Shown here piece by piece: positions 1 to 5,881 of a stretch of DNA of 5,984 nt. Within the stretch, counting starts at the first letter, position 1. Every line of letters starts with the position of its first letter. The notes below the pieces were generated by a model. It was not told the origin of the DNA. It did not search any database and worked only from the letters and a program-made list of their open reading frames with translations. The stretch covers positions 1 through 5,984 of the forward strand of contig CAYNTG010000112.1 of assembly GCA_964400105.1 (NCBI GenBank). Reading direction: 5' to 3'. Origin of the DNA: CAYNTG01 sp964400105 (lineage in GTDB: Bacteria > UBP14 > UBA6098). The translations under genes were made by a program, and so were the position numbers.

Positions 1-2816
1 TTGGGATAGCAATGAAGCATCGCGTATTCACGGGGCATCGCTTTCGACTCGGTCACGAATATATCTAACTCGAAATGCGCGGTTAAATCGAGGTCGCCCG
101 TCGGCACGATTACAATCGAAGAGGTATCGCCGATTTCAAGCGCTCGTGCGCCGGTCAATTCCAAATCGAAGCTGATATCCGTGCTGTTTAGGGCGCTTTG
201 GTGGATTTCCGCTGCAAGGACGTTCGTCCCGGCGACGAGATAGCTCGTATCAACCGGGAACGAGAAAAAAGCACTCTCGTCGTCGTAGGTAACCGGTGTG
301 CTTGCCAGCGTCGTATAATCGATTGCGCCCGCGGGCATGTTCGATCTCGCGACTTCGTAGCCGTTTAGATAAACTACCGCGCCGTCGTCTCTGAGAAGCG
401 ATAAGTGCAATTCGTAATATTCGGCAGAGTCGCTCAAAGAAATAGTCGTCCTAAAATAGGTCGTGACGTATCTATTGTCCGGGTCGGGGCCGTAACCGAC
501 AACCGTTGCCTCGTCGCCGTCGCCGTAACCGAGCTGAGCGTTGCCCGACGACCATCCCGAATCGTCGAACAACGGCGAATACCACGATGTTACCATATCC
601 GAGCCGTTATCGAGATATTTCCATACCGAACCGCGAGCAAGCAAAACCTCGCCGCTGGAAGCGCCGCTTAATCCTTCCCACTCGACAAATCTGTAGCCCT
701 CGGCCGGGATTGCACTCAATTCGAGAGGAACGTAGGTGAAGTAAATCCCATCCCACGGAAAGCTATTCAACGAAAGCGTATTTAAATCGATAACACCCGC
801 GCCAGGCGGATCGACGTCGAGATCGAGTGTTAGAAGCGTATCCAATTCAAATTTCGTTATTATGTGCTGCCTCAGGTAGAAAGGCCTGTCGGTCACGTAG
901 TTTCGTAGCTCCTGGACTTTTTGATTCCACTGGGCGAGTGAGCTTCCCCATCTATCGATTTGCATATAGACGTCGGATAGCAAGTTATTTTGCAGCGAAT
1001 CGATTATCGGGACGGTATATGACTGTTTTAGATTGGTGTTGAGCAAGTCCGCGAAACGTATTATGAAATAATACTCGAACTCATCGTTTTCGAGGAGATT
1101 TCGAATGATTACGGTGTTGTCGCCCGTCCCCGACCAGCCGCCGCCGGGGCGTGTTGACCATCCAAGACAGTCCCAATCCGGGAAACCGTGATCATAGAAC
1201 GGATAGAAACAACCGAGGCCGTATTCAACATCCCAGAGAATCCATCGCCAGATTCCCTCGCTTGTTCGCGGTCGCCAAAACCGGACGTTATTGCTCAGCC
1301 AATCTCGATTGCCAGCGAATACCTCGAAAATCCAGTATTCGGCGAAATTTTTAACATCCATCCGCGTTTTGACATAGGCATAATTTGTGTCGATGATCAA
1401 CTCCATCGTATCGACGAAATCGTGAAGCGAATCGAAGGCTTCCCAATCGCCCTCGATAGCGTGGCGCGTACCGGATTCGTGGGCATCTCGCTCGAGGAAA
1501 TCGATTTCGTCGTCATAATCGAAATTGGACTCGATGTAAAATCTATCCTGCCGTTCACGGAGATTGTATATTCCCCAGTATTCGCCATTTAGAAAGACAT
1601 GGACGGGTTTATATGATGACATCGGGTTTGCGGGATTAGTTTGCCTGAACACAATGCTTAGAAAAGCGTCGCGGATATGCGATTTGCTTAGTTGAAGACC
1701 GTCGTTGCCGCCGTTGCGAAGAACGAGGCGCTTGAAAGTGTCGATATCCTTGTCCTCGAAAATGCGATACTCGATTTCTTTCGTTCCGTATTCGGAGCGG
1801 GCGTAAAGCCGCAATGACTGCTGTGGCCTCGCGTCCGGGGCGTGGATTTTTATGCCGCCATCCAAAGTGAATTGCATAGTGCAATCGTCCTCGAAATACT
1901 CGATATGGACAGGTTTTTCCCAATCCTCGAATCGATGGTCGTAAATTCCATAAGTGCCCCAAAAATTATCCGGGCTTGTTACTAAAGACATCGTCGGCAA
2001 GTTGAAAAACTCACCGATAATATAAGTGAATGTCTGAATCCGGCTCGGGATATAGCCGTCGCGAAATGTTTTTGCTCTCAACGGAGTTGTATCGGTCATG
2101 TTGATCGGCGAAACATATGTGACCGAGGAAATCGTCGGATCGGAACCGTCCAGAGTGTAATGGATTTCGAAACCGGTCGATCCGACGCTAAGCCCGACGA
2201 CAGCGGAATCGGAATAAAAGCCCGGCGGAATCGACACGAGCGGCTCAGGGCAAATCCCGGACATTCCCGGAGTGGTATTCGACGAACCAGGCGTGGGCTC
2301 CAAAAAGAAAAACAGGCCGCTTGCGCCGTCAGGTTGGCGGCCGCAGGAAATATCCGGCTCTTGCTCCGCGAAGGTTATCGAATCGATGAGCGTGGTCAAA
2401 TCGGGTGTGAATATTATGATTTGTTCGCCGTCGCCGGAAAGCTTGAAATCGAGGTGCAGAACGCCCTGCTCCGGCTCGCCGTCCGCCCATAAGATTAGAA
2501 ACGAATCGGGTTGAATAATTGTCGTGGCGGAATCGGTGGATGGGATTTGCCATTTATCCGGTTCGGTGAGTTCGTCTGTGATATACATTCCGGCCAGATA
2601 TACCGGTTCGAGGCCCGTATTATAGATTTCGATCCAATCGTCGTTGTCGCCGAATTCGTCTTCGATAACCGAGTTGTTCACAGCCAGAAATTCGTTGATA
2701 GATAAATCCGTCAGGCTGAGACATGCGGCTGTCGAACTCAGCCATACGCCCTCGCCCCCCGCGAAAACGGCGGAAAGCAGCAATATCATTAACGCGATTA
2801 CAATACTTTTTCTCAC
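1..2816 (-). CDS. Secreted CotH-family kinase-like protein with lamin-tail, chitobiase-C and InlB-type modules (3' end beyond window)
   Basis: I read this frame codon by codon: 938 sense codons, no stop, running off the left edge. The GTG start at 2816 overlaps the upstream stop and gives a clean signal peptide (MRKSIVIALMILLLSAVFA, residues 1-19). Domains in order: lamin-tail domain about 40-180 (opens INEFLAVNNS, contains HLDFKLSGDGEQ); chitobiase/hexosaminidase C-terminal-type domain about 190-267 (IHYTLDGSDPT); CotH domain about 273-650 with VFLNGEYWGIY at 407-417, NRDWLSNNVRFWR at 503-515 and RWILWDVEYGLG at 524-535; InlB-type repeat about 667-716 and 894-916, split by a galactose-binding-like beta-sandwich about 723-893. 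The last visible residues, REYAMLHCYP, look like the start of a T9SS sorting tail. Bacillus CotH phosphorylates spore-coat proteins; in secreted multidomain relatives the substrate is unknown. Asp505 and Asp529 are the likely catalytic pair, inferred from motif and spacing. Expected location: cell surface or outside the cell. Confidence 0.95.
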   Translation of the reverse strand, partial: MRKSIVIALMILLLSAVFAGGEGVWLSSTAACLSLTDLSINEFLAVNNSVIEDEFGDNDDWIEIYNTGLEPVYLAGMYITDELTEPDKWQIPSTDSATTIIQPDSFLILWADGEPEQGVLHLDFKLSGDGEQIIIFTPDLTTLIDSITFAEQEPDISCGRQPDGASGLFFFLEPTPGSSNTTPGMSGICPEPLVSIPPGFYSDSAVVGLSVGSTGFEIHYTLDGSDPTISSVTYVSPINMTDTTPLRAKTFRDGYIPSRIQTFTYIIGEFFNLPTMSLVTSPDNFWGTYGIYDHRFEDWEKPVHIEYFEDDCTMQFTLDGGIKIHAPDARPQQSLRLYARSEYGTKEIEYRIFEDKDIDTFKRLVLRNGGNDGLQLSKSHIRDAFLSIVFRQTNPANPMSSYKPVHVFLNGEYWGIYNLRERQDRFYIESNFDYDDEIDFLERDAHESGTRHAIEGDWEAFDSLHDFVDTMELIIDTNYAYVKTRMDVKNFAEYWIFEVFAGNRDWLSNNVRFWRPRTSEGIWRWILWDVEYGLGCFYPFYDHGFPDWDCLGWSTRPGGGWSGTGDNTVIIRNLLENDEFEYYFIIRFADLLNTNLKQSYTVPIIDSLQNNLLSDVYMQIDRWGSSLAQWNQKVQELRNYVTDRPFYLRQHIITKFELDTLLTLDLDVDPPGAGVIDLNTLSLNSFPWDGIYFTYVPLELSAIPAEGYRFVEWEGLSGASSGEVLLARGSVWKYLDNGSDMVTSWYSPLFDDSGWSSGNAQLGYGDGDEATVVGYGPDPDNRYVTTYFRTTISLSDSAEYYELHLSLLRDDGAVVYLNGYEVARSNMPAGAIDYTTLASTPVTYDDESAFFSFPVDTSYLVAGTNVLAAEIHQSALNSTDISFDLELTGARALEIGDTSSIVIVPTGDLDLTAHFELDIFVTESKAMPREYAMLHCYP
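2813..2816 (-). other. Stop/start overlap (GTGA) joining the two genes
   Basis: The upstream gene ends with TGA at 2815-2813 and the downstream gene begins with GTG at 2816-2814, sharing two bases. This geometry is typical of translational coupling. The only purine-rich stretch upstream is AAGAGGG at 2836-2830, 13 bases from the GTG, which is farther than usual for a Shine-Dalgarno site, so re-initiation by ribosomes finishing the first gene is likely. The first plausible ATG in the downstream frame lies inside the signal peptide core, which supports the GTG. Confidence 0.85.
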
Positions 2817-5587
2817 TTCAGATACACGACCCTCTTCGTAACCGATTCTCCGCTCACCTTCGCGCGGACGAGATAGATGCCGCTGCCGATTGATTTTTCC
2901 GGTTGCCATGTGAATTCGGCCCTCATCCGTCCTTCGGACACCTTCTCCCAAAGGGAGAAGGAATTCCCTCCCTCTCCCGCTGGGAGAGGGACCGAGGGTG
3001 AGGGCAATTGCGCGACCATCCGGCCATTTATGTCGAATATCTCGACACGGGAGGGTCTGAGACCCTCCCCTACGGAAATACGGCAGGCCGAATTGAACGG
3101 ATTGGGATAGGCGGAGATTGCAAAGACCTCCGGTTTATCCGCGATGGGTTGCTCGTCGATGTCGAACGTCGGGTCGAACCAGCGAAGAATCGCCTGCAAA
3201 ACCTCCGGCCTGCCCGAATAAGACGGGCTTGCGCCCGGATGGCTTATCCCCTCCAAACCGAAACCGAGAAACACGATATTGCCGGTTCTCATTGTATCTC
3301 CGGGATACTCGCAACGGACGCCCGCGAACGAGCCGTCGCCGTAGGAGATAAAACCGATAGCGGGCGCAATCGGCATCAGCCGATCGCGGTTTGTCTGGTT
3401 GCCCGCACCGCCGCTACTTCCGAATGTAACGATACTCCCGAAGCCACCGGAGATGGTATCTCCAACGACGCCTTCGAGAATCGGGCCGCCGTCGCCGCCG
3501 AGCCAGTGGCACTTGACCAGTGAATCGAACTCCGCCACGCCGGCCAAATCCTCGCATATCCCCTGTCCGGTCAAAATGACATTGCCGCCGTTGCAAACGG
3601 CTGTGTCGAGGGCGCAAAGATCCGCCGAATCGAGCGTTGTAACCGAATCGTCGCCGGTGAACCAGAGGATGGTGCTCTTGCGCATCCACGAGAAAACCCT
3701 CACTTCGAGCGCGCCGTCCGCGTCGCGATCCCACACGCGATATGTCACGCCGATAGAGTCGAGCGAGCTTGTATAATAATCCTCGTAATTCTCGCCCCGG
3801 TCGTCATCGACCAAAAGCAAATCGGCACAATAGACCGGCACGGAAAGGAAATTCGCGCTGTCGGCGAACACGGTGAAAGTCTCGATAACCGCCGGAACAT
3901 AGGGGAATACCGGTTCGACTTCGACCCGGAAACTCAAGCACGGCAATGTCGTCCCGAAATTATCCGTCCAGTAAGGATCGGACGAGTCGGATTTATAGAA
4001 AAAGGATGTATCTTCGCCCAAATAAAAGAATTTCACTTCAGAAACCACACCTTTATGATCGCCACCGGTTTCAGGACTGAAGATCGAACCAGGAATGCTC
4101 CGCACCGGCGTCGCCTCGAATTCCACGCGCGCGGTGTCGTTCCAGTCGTCGGCGTCGGACATGTAAGTCGTTACACCTATAACATGAACCCCTTCCGTGC
4201 CGGGAACTATCGCGAATGTATCGAGCGGAAAGACCTCGCCCCAACCGAGAAAAACGGTCGTATCGAGCAGTATTCCCCGGTCGTAGCTTATCATGAAATC
4301 GATATCGCCCGCGATGCCGTTGCCGAAAGAGGCCACTTGCGCGACGACATAAACCGTGTCATCTGCGGTGGCAAAGCCCATCGGCATAATAACCTTCGGG
4401 TTGAGCGCGCCGACATCCACCGCCGGAAGCGAATCGATCACCCAATCCATGGCATAAAGCAGAAGATATGCGCTTATCCATGTCATGTCCTCGGTGTCCG
4501 GGCCTCGTAGCGAGGCCGGAATTCCGCCGTCGCCGTCGCGGTCCTGAATAAGCAGAGCGTCGAGGATGTTGCGATACTTATCGAACCAGACCGAATCGCC
4601 GGTTGCATTCCAGAGCGCGCGGAAGCCGTTGGCATACCAGATATTCCAGCTATTGTCCCAGACCAGCGGATCGTAATCGGTCGGGATCGGTGCGCCGTCG
4701 GGGATGAACGGCCCATAAACCGCGAGCCAAGCATCGAGCGAATCCGGCATCGCCGTGAAAACCGAGTTCATCAGCCCCCACAAAATCGTGCCGCCGGACA
4801 TCGCCCAATCGATATACTCCATATGCGCCGCCGTGTCGCGGTCGATCCATTCTTGAACATCGCGCGCGATGGACATCGCCGTGTCGCCATACTCGATACA
4901 GGTATAATCCAAACTCCACTGATACAACGCCCCCGCTGCGAAAGCACTCACCAGCGCATGAAGGCCGTCGATCTCCGGCCACGGCGTATCCAGCGGAAGA
5001 CGGTGGTCGCGGATTACCGCCCAGCATGAATCCTCGTAGCCCGAATAATCTTCGCCGAGAAAATCGCGCAAACCCTGAACCATAAGCAAACCCAGCGCGG
5101 AGTTCCACACGCGGTAATAATAGGAAGTATGGCCGCTGCCAAGATCGCTTATTTCCTCGAAATACGCAGGATAGTTCGACAGATAAACCCACGCCGTGTC
5201 GATGTTTTCCAGATATGTCGAGTCGCCGGAGCGGTTCGTGTAAAACGCCCAGTCCCAGACGACCTCCTGCGTGTTGTCGGTTTGGATAACATCGCGAAGC
5301 TCGCCGCTTTCCGCCTCGATAATCCCACCGTGCTCCGCGCTGTCGATATCCAGAAGCTGCCATGTATCCCAAAATTTTACCAGCTCGACCAACTCGTGCG
5401 GATATGAGAATCTCGGATATGCTTGCCACGTTGGCATTTCCTCGGGAGAACTTGGCCGAAAACTTGCCTGCGACTGCAAATCCTCGATCCGCCTTCTCGC
5501 CTCGCGATGAGTCTCGGCATCCCAAAACGGCGTTGCCATCGTGCTACAAACGCAAATTAGAACGGCGATTATAATACTTTTTTTCAT
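2813..5587 (-). CDS. Secreted multidomain surface protein with helical toroid-like domain, GATase-like domain and T9SS-type tail
   Basis: 924 residues, function not recognised. I chose the ATG at 5587, not the upstream in-frame ATG at 5623, because it has GTGAGG five bases upstream and gives a typical signal peptide (MKKSIIIAVLICVCSTMA, cut before TPFW). Residues about 20-385 are helix-rich with aromatic, acidic repeats (WDNSWNIWYANGFRALWN near 310, then DRDGDGGIP and MTWISAYLLLYAMDW), which resembles the hairpins of alpha/alpha-toroid carbohydrate enzymes; no catalytic residues can be assigned. About 388-500 resembles a CARDB/Ig-like module and 500-585 is more beta sequence. About 590-800 resembles a class I glutamine-amidotransferase-like fold (LLLVDDDRGENY near 593; GGNVILTGQ at 667-675) without an evident GxCxG nucleophile. 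The tail starts near 820, with YPNPFN at 827-832 and VEIFDINGRMV, and ends SGIYLVRAKVSGESVTKRVV then YLK. Two palindromic elements are translated inside that tail (residues 839-847 and about 861-890). The gene is coupled to the CotH-type gene downstream. Confidence 0.95.
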   Translation of the reverse strand: MKKSIIIAVLICVCSTMATPFWDAETHREARRRIEDLQSQASFRPSSPEEMPTWQAYPRFSYPHELVELVKFWDTWQLLDIDSAEHGGIIEAESGELRDVIQTDNTQEVVWDWAFYTNRSGDSTYLENIDTAWVYLSNYPAYFEEISDLGSGHTSYYYRVWNSALGLLMVQGLRDFLGEDYSGYEDSCWAVIRDHRLPLDTPWPEIDGLHALVSAFAAGALYQWSLDYTCIEYGDTAMSIARDVQEWIDRDTAAHMEYIDWAMSGGTILWGLMNSVFTAMPDSLDAWLAVYGPFIPDGAPIPTDYDPLVWDNSWNIWYANGFRALWNATGDSVWFDKYRNILDALLIQDRDGDGGIPASLRGPDTEDMTWISAYLLLYAMDWVIDSLPAVDVGALNPKVIMPMGFATADDTVYVVAQVASFGNGIAGDIDFMISYDRGILLDTTVFLGWGEVFPLDTFAIVPGTEGVHVIGVTTYMSDADDWNDTARVEFEATPVRSIPGSIFSPETGGDHKGVVSEVKFFYLGEDTSFFYKSDSSDPYWTDNFGTTLPCLSFRVEVEPVFPYVPAVIETFTVFADSANFLSVPVYCADLLLVDDDRGENYEDYYTSSLDSIGVTYRVWDRDADGALEVRVFSWMRKSTILWFTGDDSVTTLDSADLCALDTAVCNGGNVILTGQGICEDLAGVAEFDSLVKCHWLGGDGGPILEGVVGDTISGGFGSIVTFGSSGGAGNQTNRDRLMPIAPAIGFISYGDGSFAGVRCEYPGDTMRTGNIVFLGFGLEGISHPGASPSYSGRPEVLQAILRWFDPTFDIDEQPIADKPEVFAISAYPNPFNSACRISVGEGLRPSRVEIFDINGRMVAQLPSPSVPLPAGEGGNSFSLWEKVSEGRMRAEFTWQPEKSIGSGIYLVRAKVSGESVTKRVVYLK
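2919..3005. repeat. 87-bp composite palindromic (REP-like) element inserted in frame in a coding sequence
   Basis: The ends are perfect 7-bp inverted repeats (GCCCTCA at 2919-2925, TGAGGGC at 2999-3005). Inside are three hairpins: GTCC/GGAC at 2929-2932 and 2936-2939; CCTTCTCCC/GGGAGAAGG at 2941-2949 and 2953-2961 with loop AAA; and TCCCTCTCCC/GGGAGAGGGA at 2969-2978 and 2982-2991 with loop GCT. Eighty-seven is a multiple of three, and the element adds about 29 residues (SPSVPLPAGEGG, then SLWEKVSEGRMR) to the sorting tail of the host protein. Removing it rejoins GRMVAQ to EFTWQPEK in frame. From memory, sequences of this composition recur as dispersed palindromes in many bacterial genomes, and peptides such as PLPAGEG recur in their predicted proteins. 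I see only one copy here and no clear target-site duplication. Confidence 0.85.
3049..3069. repeat. 21-bp perfect palindrome inside the sorting-tail coding sequence
   Basis: GGGAGGGTCT at 3049-3058 and AGACCCTCCC at 3060-3069 form a perfect 10-bp inverted repeat around a single G. The full unit probably includes the adjacent CTACGG on the right. It is translated as VGEGLRPSR (residues 839-847) between the YPNPFNSACRIS and VEIFDINGR blocks of the tail. The composition is unlike the flanking coding sequence and resembles short dispersed palindromes known from environmental genomes. It differs in sequence from the 87-bp element 43 bases away. Confidence 0.7.
4501..4517. repeat. 7-bp inverted repeat with 3-base loop within the helical domain
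   Basis: GGCCTCG at 4501-4507 and CGAGGCC at 4511-4517 flank TAG. It encodes PASLRGP, just after the acidic DRDGDGGI stretch and before the MTWISAYL helix, around residues 357-363. It could be a third, smaller translated palindrome at a surface loop, or a chance arrangement in a GC-rich gene. No duplicated flank is seen. Confidence 0.35.
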
Positions 5588-5592
5588 ATGAA

Positions 5593-5598
5593 CCTCAC
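5593..5598 (-). promoter_or_regulatory. Ribosome binding site of the 924-residue surface protein gene
   Basis: GTGAGG on the minus strand lies five bases (TTCAT) upstream of the ATG at 5587. It decides the start in favour of the shorter protein with a proper signal peptide. The TGA stop of the transposase remnant (5597-5595) is embedded in this site. Confidence 0.75.
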
Positions 5599-5786
5599 AA
5601 TAGCAACCGGTTAAAAAAATCATCCCTTTTCAAATTCACCGGGTTATCGATAATATATCGGTGAATCGCATTTAAATCTACATCTGAACGAATTACATGC
5701 TCGAAATAACTCCGTTGCCAAAATTTCAATTTGGGTGTTTTACGTAATTTGAGATTGCGTTTGGTTGCGCCGATTTCAATTGGTTT
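5595..5786 (-). pseudogene. C-terminal remnant of a REP-associated tyrosine transposase (RAYT, Y1_Tnp family)
   Basis: An open stretch of 63 codons with no ATG, bounded upstream by an in-frame TAA (5789-5787) and ending in TGA at 5597-5595. The translation contains KFWQRSYFEHVIRS, DLNAIHRYIIDNPVNF and a short basic/acidic end. This is the conserved C-terminal block of RAYTs: WQRxYxEHxIR followed by a helix with YIxxNP. The tyrosine of the YIIDNP segment is probably the catalytic one. The HUH-bearing N-terminal part (usually MPNHVH-like) is not recognisable upstream; a weak GAVHVHAMIA reading near 5800-5835 (minus) runs into a stop. So this is a broken, immobile copy. Its 3' end abuts the surface-protein gene. 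Confidence 0.75.
5634..5666. repeat. Nested inverted repeat 47-79 bases upstream of the surface-protein start
   Basis: ATTCACCG at 5634-5641 and CGGTGAAT at 5659-5666 form a perfect 8-bp inverted repeat. Its loop contains a second perfect palindrome, TTATCGATAA, at 5644-5653. The stretch lies within the transposase remnant's last codons (IHRYIIDNPVNF), so it may be a product of that coding sequence. Its position would also suit an operator for the downstream operon. No function can be assigned. Confidence 0.4.
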
Positions 5787-5853
5787 TTATATTCCGCTCC
5801 TATGCGATCATGGCGTGAACGTGGACGGCGCCGTGAGTTCCGGGAATAAATTA

Positions 5854-5881
5854 TTGCGTTATCTCAAAAAAGCGGTATAAT
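5854..5881 (+). promoter_or_regulatory. Possible sigma-70-like promoter facing right
   Basis: TTGCGT at 5854-5859 and TATAAT at 5876-5881 are separated by 16 bases, a fair match to a vegetative promoter on the plus strand. Downstream are GGAGGAAAGG (5918-5927) and an ATG at 5941 that opens MNGSNTNKPTDCRF to the window edge, but the 13-base gap from the purine run to the ATG is long. The hexamer lies in AT-rich sequence where such matches occur by chance, so this is only a candidate. Confidence 0.2.

Noticed and set aside
1188..1592. A 134-codon plus-strand open frame with an Ile/Val-rich translation
   Set aside because: It is antisense to the CotH core motifs, which are clearly the coding strand.
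2941..2991. Strong hairpins read as transcription terminators
   Set aside because: They lie inside an open coding frame, lack a T run, and belong to the palindromic element.
2912..3010. Target-site duplication around the 87-bp element (AATT on both sides)
   Set aside because: The AATT copies are not symmetrically adjacent to the element ends (two bases away on the left, about one on the right), and four AT-rich bases can match by chance.
3008..3523. A 171-codon plus-strand open frame, and several shorter plus-strand frames
   Set aside because: They are antisense shadows of the two minus-strand genes, with arginine-rich, low-quality translations.
4650..5525. A 291-codon open frame on the minus strand
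   Set aside because: It lies wholly inside the surface-protein gene in another frame, and its Arg/Gly-rich translation shows no domain.
5540..5560. Lipoprotein signal in the surface protein (LICVC)
   Set aside because: The residues before the cysteines do not fit a lipobox, and they sit inside the hydrophobic core. Cleavage after STMA is more plausible.
5588..5623. A start 12 codons further upstream (ATG at 5623) for the surface protein
   Set aside because: It would put MIFLTGCYCEVH before the signal peptide, has no good ribosome binding site, and overlaps the transposase remnant. The ATG at 5587 has GTGAGG at five bases.
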